Below, in pieces: positions 55,461 through 64,000 of a stretch of DNA of 64,000 bases. Below the pieces are notes generated by a model that had not been told where the DNA came from, made no database searches, and saw only the letters and a program-made list of their open reading frames with translations. Origin of the DNA: Thiomicrospira aerophila AL3 (GTDB lineage Bacteria > Pseudomonadota > Gammaproteobacteria > Thiomicrospirales > Thiomicrospiraceae). Made by a program: the position numbers and the translations under genes. The DNA lies in NCBI RefSeq assembly GCF_000227665.2, contig NZ_CP007030.1, positions 1,364,001 to 1,428,000 of the forward strand. The letters are read 5' to 3'. Position 1 is the stretch's first letter, and every line of letters begins with the position of its first letter.

Positions 55461-56771
55461 TTAGACTACGGCTTCCTGTAATTTTTCAATATATTGACAC
55501 TCTGGCCACTTTGACACTTGATGATATTGTTGCTCAGTTAAATACACCTGCAGTCCGATCGTGCCATCGTCATCACTAGCCTCTTGCTCCACCTTACCTA
55601 AGGCATACAATTGGGCACGACGATGGCCCGCTTCCGCCCCAAGCTTGATAAAAATCCTGACAAATTGACCTTTAAAGAAACTCGCTAACGCATCTTTTAA
55701 ATAATCTAATCCCAGATTATTTTGGGCTGAAATCCACACCCGCGCTGGCTGGCCTTCTTCATCAAAATCAACATGGGGCTCAACAGCCGGCTTTAGTAAA
55801 TCAATCTTATTAAAAACCAATAATTGCGGTACATCGTTTGCCCCTACTTCCGTGATAACCTGTTGTACTTGCGCAATTTTATCATCTCGTAGTGGATCAG
55901 CGGCATCAATCAAATGAATCAGCAGATCCGCCTCGCTGGTTTCTTCTAATGTAGAACGAAATGCCGTCACTAAATCATGGGGAATGTGGCGAATAAAACC
56001 AACGGTATCAGCCAAAATGGCTTGACCACCACCCGGTAAATGCACACTCCGCAAGGTGGCATCTAACGTGGCAAATAATCGATTTTCGGCATAGACATCA
56101 GCCGCAGTCAGCTGGTTAAACAAAGTTGACTTGCCTGCATTGGTATAACCCACTAGCGTGATAGTAGGATGGTCTGATCGTTGCCGTGATTGACGACCTA
56201 ATGCGCGTTGTTTGCGGACTTTTTCAATACGCTTTAACAAATGCTTAATTCGCTCTTGCAACAGACGTTTATCTGACTCAAGCTGGGTTTCACCCGGCCC
56301 ACGCAAACCTATACCGCCTTTCTGACGCTCCAAGTGAGTCCAACCACGGACCAAACGAGTGGACATGTGACGCAACTGCGCCAACTCAACTTGCAACTTA
56401 CCTTCATGAGAACGCGCGCGCTGCGCAAAGATATCCAGAATCAACCCTACCCGGTCAATCACACGGGCTTTAACCACCCGTTCTATATTACGTTCTTGTC
56501 CCGGACTTAATGCATGGTTAAAAATCACCACATCTGCTTGGTGTAAAGCGACCGCTGCCGCGACCTCATCTAACTTGCCTGAACCAATAAATAGTTTAGC
56601 GTCTGGACGATCGCGCTTAGTTTTGACTAACTCGGCCTGCTCTGCGCCTGCCGATTCGACCAGCTCTAAAAACTCAGTTAACTCTTCTCGACAGGTTTCA
56701 TCTTCAAAATCAACATGAACCAAAATAGCAACATCAAGTTGCTTACGCTCTAGGCGCCCAAATAATTCCAT
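55461..56771 (-). CDS. hflX: HflX, ribosome-associated GTPase
   Basis: 436 residues. The N-terminal HflX domain includes FNHALSPGQERNIER and LRGPGETQLESDKR. The G domain has G1 GYTNAGKST, G3 DTVGFIRHIP and G4 FNKIDLL. It splits stalled or heat-damaged ribosomes. It begins 12 bp after hfq, the standard hfq-hflX order. Confidence 0.95.
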   Translation of the reverse strand: MELFGRLERKQLDVAILVHVDFEDETCREELTEFLELVESAGAEQAELVKTKRDRPDAKLFIGSGKLDEVAAAVALHQADVVIFNHALSPGQERNIERVVKARVIDRVGLILDIFAQRARSHEGKLQVELAQLRHMSTRLVRGWTHLERQKGGIGLRGPGETQLESDKRLLQERIKHLLKRIEKVRKQRALGRQSRQRSDHPTITLVGYTNAGKSTLFNQLTAADVYAENRLFATLDATLRSVHLPGGGQAILADTVGFIRHIPHDLVTAFRSTLEETSEADLLIHLIDAADPLRDDKIAQVQQVITEVGANDVPQLLVFNKIDLLKPAVEPHVDFDEEGQPARVWISAQNNLGLDYLKDALASFFKGQFVRIFIKLGAEAGHRRAQLYALGKVEQEASDDDGTIGLQVYLTEQQYHQVSKWPECQYIEKLQEAVV

Positions 56772-56783
56772 ATTAAAGTTGGC

Positions 56784-57056
56784 TTATTCCACGTCGGCTT
56801 TGTCTGAATCGTTTTGAGTGGCAAAATCATAGGCTTTCGGATCACGCATCGGCACAATAGTAGAAATGGCATGTTTATAAACCATTTGCGTGACATTGCT
56901 ACGCAACAACACAACAAACTGATCAAACGAGTCAATGCGACCCTGCAGCTTGACGCCGTTAACGAGATAAATAGACACGTTAATACGTTCTTTACGCAGG
57001 GCGTTTAAATAGGGGTCTTGAATGGGAACGGCCTTAGCCGGTTTTAGCTTGTCCAT
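56784..57056 (-). CDS. hfq: RNA chaperone Hfq
   Basis: 90 residues. Sm1 ([21 protein letters not shown]) and Sm2 ([11 protein letters not shown], carrying the YKHA motif) are intact, with a short acidic tail. It mediates sRNA-mRNA pairing. A 60-bp AT-rich gap after miaA may hold its own promoter. Confidence 0.97.
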   Translation of the reverse strand: MDKLKPAKAVPIQDPYLNALRKERINVSIYLVNGVKLQGRIDSFDQFVVLLRSNVTQMVYKHAISTIVPMRDPKAYDFATQNDSDKADVE

Positions 57057-57116
57057 TTTGCTATCCTTATTATTGTAAATGGTATTATTTTTTTCGACTC
57101 AAAAAGCATATCACAA

Positions 57117-58097
57117 CTATTCGGCCATATCTTTACATTTTCGAGCCACTTCTTCGAGCACCTGAGCGACCAACTGATCAGGACTATACGCATAGGGGTC
57201 CAAAATAACGCCATCAGTTTCTTTACGCAACCAGGTGATTTGGCGTTTAGCCAACTGCCGAGTCGCTACTAACGCCTTATCAAATAACATTTCTTTAGGG
57301 TAGTGACCGGCAAAAAACTCCAATACCTGACGATAACCGACACTGCGCATCGCCGGACTATCAGGATTGTGTTCTGACTGCTTAGCCAGAGAGGCCACTT
57401 CCTCCACCAGGCCTGCATCAAACATACCCTGTAACCGCTGTGTAATTTTGTCATGCAAGGCTTGACGTGATGCTGGCATCAATACGACCTTAAGTAATGG
57501 ATAGGTCCATGGCGTCGAGCGACTATGTTGCAAACTACTTAAACTCTGACCACTGACCTCATAAACTTCTAATGCGCGAATCAAACGTTGCTGGTCGGCT
57601 TGATTAATCCTCGCCGCTGCTTGGGGGTCTACTTTCTGTAGCTTGGCATGCAGCTCTGCTGGATTTTGCTCAAATTCAGCCTGCAACCTAGCGCGTATAT
57701 CAGCATCGGCAGTTGGTAAATCCGACAAACCTTGCGTCAAGGCATTAAAGTACATCATCGTCCCGCCCACTAAGACAGGAATCTTACCGCGTGCAAAAAT
57801 TTCCGTCGCAAGGCGCTGTGCGTCCGTTACAAATTCAGCTACTGAGTAGCTTTGCGCCTGCCCCAAGAAATTAATAAGGTGATGCGGTACTTGAGCTAAC
57901 TCCGTATCCGTCGGCTTGGCTGCGCCGATATTTAAATCACGATAAATTAGCACCGAATCCACATTGATAATTTCAATGGGTAGTCGCTTGGCGAGCGCTA
58001 AAGCCAGAGCGGTCTTGCCACTGGCGGTAGGCCCCATAATGGCTATGGCATTGGACTGCTCGATAAATTGATTCCAGTTACTGGCGGGCTCTGACAT
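57117..58097 (-). CDS. miaA: tRNA dimethylallyltransferase
   Basis: 326 residues. P loop GPTASGKTALALALA, then NVDSVLIYRDLNIGAAKP and the DxxRxxRALE-like DQQRLIRALEVYE. It isopentenylates A37 of UNN-reading tRNAs. Its first base overlaps the last base of mutL. CAGGCCTG at 57408. Confidence 0.96.
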   Translation of the reverse strand: MSEPASNWNQFIEQSNAIAIMGPTASGKTALALALAKRLPIEIINVDSVLIYRDLNIGAAKPTDTELAQVPHHLINFLGQAQSYSVAEFVTDAQRLATEIFARGKIPVLVGGTMMYFNALTQGLSDLPTADADIRARLQAEFEQNPAELHAKLQKVDPQAAARINQADQQRLIRALEVYEVSGQSLSSLQHSRSTPWTYPLLKVVLMPASRQALHDKITQRLQGMFDAGLVEEVASLAKQSEHNPDSPAMRSVGYRQVLEFFAGHYPKEMLFDKALVATRQLAKRQITWLRKETDGVILDPYAYSPDQLVAQVLEEVARKCKDMAE

Positions 58098-59956
58098 TAA
58101 CGTCCTCGCATAAATAATTGATCAAGCTGATCCATGGATAGCTGTACCCAAGTTGGACGGCCATGATTACATTGAGAAGAAGCGGGTGTTTGTTCCATGT
58201 CACGTAACAGTTGATTCATCTCCGCAAGGGTTAATTGACGATTAGCCCGAACCGAGCCATGACAAGCGCGTCGTGATAAAATCGCGGCAAACTCTTCCTC
58301 CAGCATTGTTTCAGGTCGTTGCTCGGTCAGCCAATCTGCAAAGACCTTTTCAAGTAACTCCGTCAGATTTAAACCTTGCAAAACAGCAGGGACGGCCATA
58401 ACGCGAAGTTGTTCCGGTCCCAGCTGTTCAAACTCAAACCCCCAACCTTGCCACCAAGCCACATTCGCTTCCCAATGCAAGATGGCTGCAGATGACAGAT
58501 GCAGCACTAAAGGCACCAGCAAGGGTTGCGATACAATTTGTTGGTCACGCCATTGGCCTTTTAAACGCTCATAGACAATGCGCTCATGGGCAGCATGCAT
58601 ATCCACCAATACCAGGCCGGCTGCATTTTCCGCCAAAATAAACACCCCTTTTATTTGCGCTTTGGCAAAACCCAACATCGGGGCAAGTGCTTGCTGCTCA
58701 CCAGACTCTTGAATAATCGGTAGACTATCTGGCTGTATCGCCGTGGCATAGTTTGATTGAGCGGGCTGCTGAAAAGCGAAGGCATCGGCTAAATCTTGAG
58801 TTGAATCTGAACGAGCAGAAGCCAAGCTCAATGACGTTTGACGGATGATGGGTTGACGCGGAGTTGATTGCTGCAAATTTGGCTGATCCGTCCTTTGCGC
58901 GATTGCATCCCCGTTAGCAGGCCTGGTTGCGCCCTCTTGACCCATGACAAGCGGCTGCATAATGGCATCTCGAATAGCGCGCCGGACATGATCATACACC
59001 TGCCTGGCATGTTGAAAACGCACTTCATACTTAGCCGGATGCACATTCACATCGACTTGATCAAAGGGCACGTTAATAAACACCACAAAAACGGGATGGC
59101 GCCCATGATAAAGCACATCGGCATAAGCCAGCTTGACTGCTTGCAATAATTGGCGATCGCGTACAATACGGCCATTAACAAATACAAACTGTTTATCGGC
59201 CAAGCCTCGATGATAAGTAGGCAAACTCACCCAGCCTTCTAGGTTTACTCCTGGCAAAGACTGACTGATATGCAAGGACTGCTCGACAAAAGCCTCACCT
59301 AATAAGGCTGCAAGACGTGTCAAATACTTGGCTGGTTCGATCGCAGGTACAAAATCAAACACTTGTTTGGCATTATGGATTAAGCGCAAACCAAGGTGCT
59401 GATTCACTAGCAAAGTACGTTTAAGATAATCTTCAATTTGGGTAAACTCTGCACGCGGGGTTTTTAAAAACTTGCGACGGGCCGGTGTATTGTAAAAAAG
59501 AGAGGCCACCTTAATACGCGTACCCAAGGGAGCGGCGGTCGGTGCAAGTGGACTCCAGCGCCCATCCACTTGATTTTGCAACAACCAGGCGTGAGGTTCT
59601 GTTGGATGGTAACTCACCAGACTAAATTGACTTACCGATGCAATACTGGCCAAAGCCTCGCCTCGAAAACCCAAACTGGCGACGCAAGCTAAATCATCAT
59701 AACTTTTAACTTTACTGGTCGCGTGGCGTTCCACCGCTAGTGGTAAGTCATCTGCTACGATGCCCACACCATTATCTTGCACATCTATAAGCTCAATACC
59801 CGCTTCCTCAAGCCAAACCGTAATCTGGGTAGCGCCAGCATCGAGTGCGTTTTCGACTAGCTCCTTAACTACAGACACTGGGCGCTCAACCACCTCGCCA
59901 GCCGCAATTTGATTGGCAAGCGCATCTGGCATCAAGGTAATACGATTTGTATTCAT
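58097..59956 (-). CDS. mutL: DNA mismatch repair protein MutL, endonuclease type
   Basis: 619 residues. N-terminal GHKL ATPase with NQIAAGEVVERPVSVVKELVE and LGFRGEALASIASVS. After a Gln/Pro-rich linker, the C-terminal domain carries DMHAAHERIVYE, matching DQHAxxExxxxE except Met for Gln, and CNHGRP near the end. Those are the metal-site motifs of nicking MutL proteins, so this organism probably does not use MutH. CAGGCCTG at 58918, the only copy read in the Arg-Pro frame. Confidence 0.96.
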   Translation of the reverse strand: MNTNRITLMPDALANQIAAGEVVERPVSVVKELVENALDAGATQITVWLEEAGIELIDVQDNGVGIVADDLPLAVERHATSKVKSYDDLACVASLGFRGEALASIASVSQFSLVSYHPTEPHAWLLQNQVDGRWSPLAPTAAPLGTRIKVASLFYNTPARRKFLKTPRAEFTQIEDYLKRTLLVNQHLGLRLIHNAKQVFDFVPAIEPAKYLTRLAALLGEAFVEQSLHISQSLPGVNLEGWVSLPTYHRGLADKQFVFVNGRIVRDRQLLQAVKLAYADVLYHGRHPVFVVFINVPFDQVDVNVHPAKYEVRFQHARQVYDHVRRAIRDAIMQPLVMGQEGATRPANGDAIAQRTDQPNLQQSTPRQPIIRQTSLSLASARSDSTQDLADAFAFQQPAQSNYATAIQPDSLPIIQESGEQQALAPMLGFAKAQIKGVFILAENAAGLVLVDMHAAHERIVYERLKGQWRDQQIVSQPLLVPLVLHLSSAAILHWEANVAWWQGWGFEFEQLGPEQLRVMAVPAVLQGLNLTELLEKVFADWLTEQRPETMLEEEFAAILSRRACHGSVRANRQLTLAEMNQLLRDMEQTPASSQCNHGRPTWVQLSMDQLDQLFMRGR

Positions 59957-60031
59957 CTGGATAGTGGACTTGATAAGAAAGACGCTATTCTAACAATAAC
60001 GTCCAACTAACCCAACCTGATTGACAAGATA

Positions 60032-61780
60032 TTAACTCGCTGCAAGCAATTGTTGACGAATAGGAATCCGTAGTTCGGTGCCCACCCTAAGTTGATTGGC
60101 ATTGGTAAGATTATTCATCTGCATGATCTCATTGACCGACACACCATGGCGCTGAGCGATACGCGACAAGGTATCTCCTGACTGCACTCGATATGTACGA
60201 TGATAATGAACAGTCATTTTATCAGTAATAGGAATACGCAATGTGCGACCCACGACTAATTGATTAGGGTTACGTAAGCCATTTAATTGCATCAGTTCAC
60301 GGGTGCTCACGCCATAGGTATCGGCAATGCTTGATAGATTATCACCTCGTTGAATTTGATGGCGCACAAACAAAGGCTCACCCCAATTAGGCTTATGTCC
60401 AGATTCTTGCAAAAATGCTTGCAAACCACTTGCTAAAGATCGCGCAAATTGTTGCTGAAATCTTGGATTCACTAATAGCCTTTCATCCTCGGGATTCGAT
60501 ATAAATGCCGCCTCGACCAAAATAGAAGGCATATCGATTGATCTTAACACCGCAAAATTAGCGGCCTGCACCGATGATTTATGTAAATGCAAGCCATTGC
60601 CATTCATGGCGGCCAGCACCTGAGAACCTAACTTACGACTCGCTTGTAAACTCGACTCACGTGATAAATCACTCAGCACAAAAGCCACATCTTGATCACG
60701 CCCAGCGAGCGTGACAATGCCTAATGCCTCGTTTTCACGCTCAGCAATCGCGCGCGCCATGGCACTTGAAGCACCACGCTGTGATAATACATACACCGAA
60801 CCGCCACGGGGTTGTGGACTAGTATAGGCATCAGCATGAACCGAAACGAATAAATCCGCTTGATGGCGACGAGCGATTCGCGCACGCTCATCCAATCCAA
60901 CATAGACATCACGATCACGCGTCAGTACCGCTCGCATACCCGGCAACCGATCAATCTCTGCTTTTAGTTGTTTAGAAATGGCCAGCACCACATCTTTTTC
61001 GAATAAACCCGAGGGGCCAATCGCACCCACATCATTACCGCCATGACCCGGATCGATGGCAATCACAAACTCTTTACTCATGCGATTATGCTGTTGCAAG
61101 GTGTTGCGCACCGCCGGTTGGGCCACCGCGGGCTGGGGTGAAGATGATACTGGCTGCGCAGCAGTTGGTTTGGGCGCTGCAGCTGCAGCTGGCGTTTGTG
61201 ATGCCGCGGGGGCTGGTGCCGGAGCTGGTTGAGGCGCTTTTGCGACAACAGTCGCTGGAGAAGATTGCGAAGGTGTAGATTGTGACACTGTAGCGGCAGG
61301 CGTAGCGACTACCGGCGCTTGAGCTATTTGGGTGTCAGCAAGCGGTGGCGCAACCTGACGTACACGCTCACTAATATCGACCACTAAACGTTGCGGGCGC
61401 TGAGCTGTTTTTGCTAACACAAAATGCTTATACTCATATCCTGCTGATAAGTCCAGTACCACGCGCGTTCTCTGCGCATCGGTTGCCATACGAATGCCTG
61501 ACAAGCGGGGATCTTGAAAACGCTGATTACGAAAACTGACATTACTTTGAGCGCCTGGAAAATCAATGACAATCCGCGGTGGATTATCAAGGTGCATCAC
61601 CCGATAAACATCCGTATTTGCCATTTCGAACACCACGCGCGTCTGATCCGGCGTTTGACCCAAACGCACACTATTGACTTCTGCAGCAATAGCCACCTGG
61701 CTTGTTAACAGTAACAACAGCGTAAATAAGGCTTGAAGCCCTAGTTTAGATTTTGATGTGACTGGCTTAGAGAAGTACAT
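60032..61780 (-). CDS. Periplasmic N-acetylmuramoyl-L-alanine amidase with AMIN and two LysM domains
   Basis: 582 residues, AmiB/AmiC type. Signal peptide, then an AMIN domain (about 35-135) for targeting, a Pro/Ala/Gln linker (about 145-230), the Amidase_3 catalytic domain with zinc ligands in AIDPGHGGND, EKDVV and VSVHADAY and catalytic Glu in VEAAFISNPEDE, and two C-terminal LysM repeats (GDNLSSIADTYGVS and GDTLSRIAQRHGVS). It splits septal peptidoglycan during division. The only recognisable operon partner is tsaE, 107 bp upstream. Confidence 0.94.
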   Translation of the reverse strand: MYFSKPVTSKSKLGLQALFTLLLLLTSQVAIAAEVNSVRLGQTPDQTRVVFEMANTDVYRVMHLDNPPRIVIDFPGAQSNVSFRNQRFQDPRLSGIRMATDAQRTRVVLDLSAGYEYKHFVLAKTAQRPQRLVVDISERVRQVAPPLADTQIAQAPVVATPAATVSQSTPSQSSPATVVAKAPQPAPAPAPAASQTPAAAAAPKPTAAQPVSSSPQPAVAQPAVRNTLQQHNRMSKEFVIAIDPGHGGNDVGAIGPSGLFEKDVVLAISKQLKAEIDRLPGMRAVLTRDRDVYVGLDERARIARRHQADLFVSVHADAYTSPQPRGGSVYVLSQRGASSAMARAIAERENEALGIVTLAGRDQDVAFVLSDLSRESSLQASRKLGSQVLAAMNGNGLHLHKSSVQAANFAVLRSIDMPSILVEAAFISNPEDERLLVNPRFQQQFARSLASGLQAFLQESGHKPNWGEPLFVRHQIQRGDNLSSIADTYGVSTRELMQLNGLRNPNQLVVGRTLRIPITDKMTVHYHRTYRVQSGDTLSRIAQRHGVSVNEIMQMNNLTNANQLRVGTELRIPIRQQLLAAS

Positions 61781-61887
61781 GGCTACAGCACCTGCTGATT
61801 AATTCGTATCTTCAGTATAATCCATCGAAACAGCAAAAATCAACAACAACAATAGGTTGTAAGTGTTTTTTAAAGTAATTTTTAGCT

Positions 61888-62391
61888 TCAATCAAACCGA
61901 GCTAACCAATCCTGCATGCAAGAATCAAACGTTTTTATATTTAGGTAACGGCCCGTATCAGAAATACTTAAGTCTAAAATAATATCTGCTTTAGGCAAAA
62001 AACCCTCTCCTTTTGACGGCCACTCAATTAACAACACATCCGCTTGCATTTCCAGATCACGAAAACCTAGATACTCAAGTTCTTCAGCCTCTACCAAGCG
62101 ATACAAATCCGCATGCAATACTCTGCAATCGTCGGTGTCCGACTCATAACTTTCAATGAGTGTATAGGTTGGGCTTTTTACCCTTAAGGTCGCGTCTTGC
62201 ATCAGCGTTTTGATAAATGCTTGAGAAAAGGTCGTTTTACCAGCACCCAAATCGCCAGCAAGATACCACACTCTAGGACGATCATTTGATGAAGTCTGCA
62301 ACCAATGGTTTGCTAACCCTTGCCCCATCTTCTGAGTCGTTTCCGTATCAGCTAAATAGTATTGTTTGGTAGAATACTGATCATGAACCAT
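61888..62391 (-). CDS. tsaE: tRNA threonylcarbamoyladenosine biosynthesis ATPase TsaE
   Basis: 167 residues. P loop GDLGAGKTTFSQAF, then VKSPTYTLIESYE, HADLYRLVEAEELEYLGFRDL and LIEWPSKGEGFLP. It supports TsaBD in making t6A on tRNAs. The assigned ATG lies 9 bp inside the divergent queG gene; a later ATG (62328) would avoid the overlap but would cut the first strand. Confidence 0.93.
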   Translation of the reverse strand: MVHDQYSTKQYYLADTETTQKMGQGLANHWLQTSSNDRPRVWYLAGDLGAGKTTFSQAFIKTLMQDATLRVKSPTYTLIESYESDTDDCRVLHADLYRLVEAEELEYLGFRDLEMQADVLLIEWPSKGEGFLPKADIILDLSISDTGRYLNIKTFDSCMQDWLARFD

Positions 62392-63591
62392 ATATCAAAC
62401 GCCTCCGAAAACGCTGACGATTTAAATCAATTAAGTAGGCTTATTTCACAACATGCCTACAGCTTAGGTTTTAGTCATTGTGGTATTAGCAATACCGACT
62501 TGAGTGCACATGAAGCTGATTACTTTAATTGGATCGGCTTAGGCTATCACGGCACCATGGACTATATGGAAAAGCATGGAACCAAACGTACCCGGCCAAC
62601 TGAACTGATTCCAGGCACCCAAAGTGTTATTAGTGTGTTAATGCCTTACTTTGAGTATGAACAACACCACCCTATTACACAGCTTCAATCTTCACAACAG
62701 GCTTATATCTCACGTTATGCACTTGGACGAGATTATCATAAGGTTCTGAGAAAAAAGCTAGCCAAACTGGCGGAATATATCCTCACACTAGAACCTCAAG
62801 CTGCACTCCGTGGCTTTGTTGATTCAGCGCCAGTACTGGAACGACAACTCGCTCATAAAGCGGGATTAGGTTTTTTAGGCAAAAATAGCCTATTAATTCA
62901 CCCTAAAGCCGGCTCGTGGTTTTTTATTGGTGAAATTTATACGAATTTGATACTTCCAACACACACCAGATCAGTAAAAGATGGCTGTGGTAGCTGCCAG
63001 GCCTGCATCCAAGAATGCCCCACCCAAGCGATTGTCGCCGACGGTGTTGTTGACGCCCGCCGATGTATCTCATATTTGACCATTGAACATCCCGGCCCTA
63101 TTGATGAAGTATTACGGCCTTTAATGGGTAATCGCATTTATGGTTGTGATGATTGCCAATTAGTCTGTCCTTGGAATCATTTTACGCCACCCAACCAGCA
63201 GGTCGATTTTAAAGTGCGCCATCAGCTTGACCAAGCCAGTTTGATTGAGCTGTTTAGTTGGACAGAAGCAGAATTTGAGCAAAACACGGCCGGTTCACCC
63301 ATAAGACGAATTGGCTATGAAAAATGGCAAAGAAATATCGCCACAGCCCTAGGAAATGCGCAATTTGATGTCGATATTGTTACATTGCTTGAAAAAAACC
63401 TTGGCAAGGTCAGTGAAATGGTTGATCAACACATAAATTGGGCGCTACAACAGCAACTTAATAAGCAAAAACCTGAGGTGAAAGATCAAAATCTGCAAAA
63501 ACCAGGGCGCCCATTTCATGCCGCAAAATACTATTTACCCAAGGCTATTAAAACAACTACTCAAACAGGCTTTCTAGATCGACCTGAATGA
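62383..63591 (+). CDS. queG: Epoxyqueuosine reductase
   Basis: 402 residues from ATG 62383 (MNHISNASEN). A B12-binding N-terminal part (HGTMDYMEKHGTKRTRP, YALGRDYHKVLRKKL) and two [4Fe-4S] clusters from CGSCQACIQECP and CDDCQLVCPWN with the CISYLT Cys. It carries out the last step of queuosine synthesis in tRNA. The 5' end overlaps tsaE and the 3' end overlaps cheW by 35 bp. CAGGCCTG at 62998 lies within the first cluster motif. Confidence 0.95.
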   Translation: MNHISNASENADDLNQLSRLISQHAYSLGFSHCGISNTDLSAHEADYFNWIGLGYHGTMDYMEKHGTKRTRPTELIPGTQSVISVLMPYFEYEQHHPITQLQSSQQAYISRYALGRDYHKVLRKKLAKLAEYILTLEPQAALRGFVDSAPVLERQLAHKAGLGFLGKNSLLIHPKAGSWFFIGEIYTNLILPTHTRSVKDGCGSCQACIQECPTQAIVADGVVDARRCISYLTIEHPGPIDEVLRPLMGNRIYGCDDCQLVCPWNHFTPPNQQVDFKVRHQLDQASLIELFSWTEAEFEQNTAGSPIRRIGYEKWQRNIATALGNAQFDVDIVTLLEKNLGKVSEMVDQHINWALQQQLNKQKPEVKDQNLQKPGRPFHAAKYYLPKAIKTTTQTGFLDRPE

Positions 63592-64000
63592 TGACTTGGT
63601 CACGATAATGCGCGATGCTCGAGATCCCTTTTGCACCACGACTATTATTATAGTTAGATAAGGATTCAAATAAATGCTCAGGTATATCTTGCACTTCTTG
63701 CACTTGATCAACTAACAAGCCTATTGCATGCTCATCATCTAGCTCAACCACAATAATCCGAGCTTGATCTGAAAGAGGCTTATCAGGCAATCGAAATAAA
63801 CGCCTGGCGCTTACCACAGTAATAATAATCCCACGAACATTAATGACACCCAATACTTCCGCAGACGAGCCAGGTACTTGCCGAATTTGCCCAACCCTCA
63901 AGACCTCACGAATACGATTAACACTTAATCCATATCGTTCATCTTCTAAACTGAACACAACAAAACGAATGGTCTTATGCAGACGCTCGTCATCATAGTC
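63557..64000 (-). CDS. CheW-like protein, 5' end beyond right edge
   Basis: 148 codons visible and the frame is open to base 64000. The CheW core begins IRFVVFSLEDERYGLSVNRIREV and continues PGSSAEVLGVINVRG and VDQVQEVQDIPEH. A GTG at 63958 would start inside the first strand, so the true start lies to the right of the window. It couples chemoreceptors to CheA, or may be a pilus-signalling CheW. Tail-to-tail overlap of 35 bp with queG. Confidence 0.85.
   Translation of the reverse strand, partial: DYDDERLHKTIRFVVFSLEDERYGLSVNRIREVLRVGQIRQVPGSSAEVLGVINVRGIIITVVSARRLFRLPDKPLSDQARIIVVELDDEHAIGLLVDQVQEVQDIPEHLFESLSNYNNSRGAKGISSIAHYRDQVIIQVDLESLFE

Noticed and set aside
63557-63958. CheW starting at GTG 63958
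   Set aside because: The frame is open to the window edge and the first CheW strand (RFVVFSL) begins before this GTG, so the gene is cut by the right border.

Overview
The window reads as a chromosome segment of a gammaproteobacterium, most likely a sulfur-oxidising relative of Thiomicrospira/Hydrogenovibrio/Thiomicrorhabdus. That placement is inferred from gene content (the queG-tsaE-amidase-mutL-miaA-hfq-hflX-hflK-hflC-hisZ-purA block, DUF3087 and SlyX genes, recCBD order) and from general protein character; no rRNA is present to fix it.

Layout. 1-7.7 kb: a type I-F CRISPR-Cas operon on the minus strand (cas1, cas2-3 fusion, cas8f, cas5f and the first 73 codons of cas7f, which runs off the left edge), preceded by a WYL-domain regulator. 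No CRISPR array lies inside the window. 7.8-11.4 kb: a cytochrome c lipoprotein, a divergent histidine kinase/response regulator pair and a secreted NTF2-like protein. 11.5-29.5 kb: mainly housekeeping genes (hrpA, SlyD-type isomerase, dnaQ, folD, a Pro-Arg-His tRNA operon, a GGDEF response regulator, recC-recB-recD, yaiI) plus a YefM-YoeB toxin-antitoxin pair. 29.6-35.1 kb: an accessory zone ending at the tmRNA gene. It holds a HipB-like regulator with a SEC-C protein, a MazEF-like pair, a Phd/PIN pair, an IS3 orfA scrap, a complete IS256-family element with an 8-bp target duplication, and a VapBC pair. A decayed second copy of the tmRNA 3' end plus its terminator flanks the VapBC/IS unit, the footprint of past integration at ssrA.

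35.5-38.3 kb: dGTPase and gltX. 38.4-46.3 kb: an apparent sigma54 regulon. A NitT/TauT-type ABC transporter with a twin-arginine binding protein and its GAF-AAA-Fis activator run rightward. A rubredoxin-reductase fusion, an acyl-CoA dehydrogenase-like flavoprotein and an OsmC-like protein run leftward. Sigma54-like promoters and long inverted repeats lie in front of both groups. It probably imports and oxidises one small compound, but the compound cannot be named from sequence. 46.3-50.5 kb: DUF5718, MscS channel, M61 peptidase, slyX. 50.5-64 kb: the conserved purA-to-queG block, ending in a CheW gene cut by the right edge.

The most striking signal is not a gene. The palindrome CAGGCCTG occurs 33 times by my reading, where about one copy is expected from base composition. 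In 32 of 33 copies it is flanked by G or C on both sides, giving (G/C)CAGGCCTG(G/C). Copies lie almost all inside genes, on both strands. None lies in the cas operon. It behaves like a highly iterated palindrome of unknown function.
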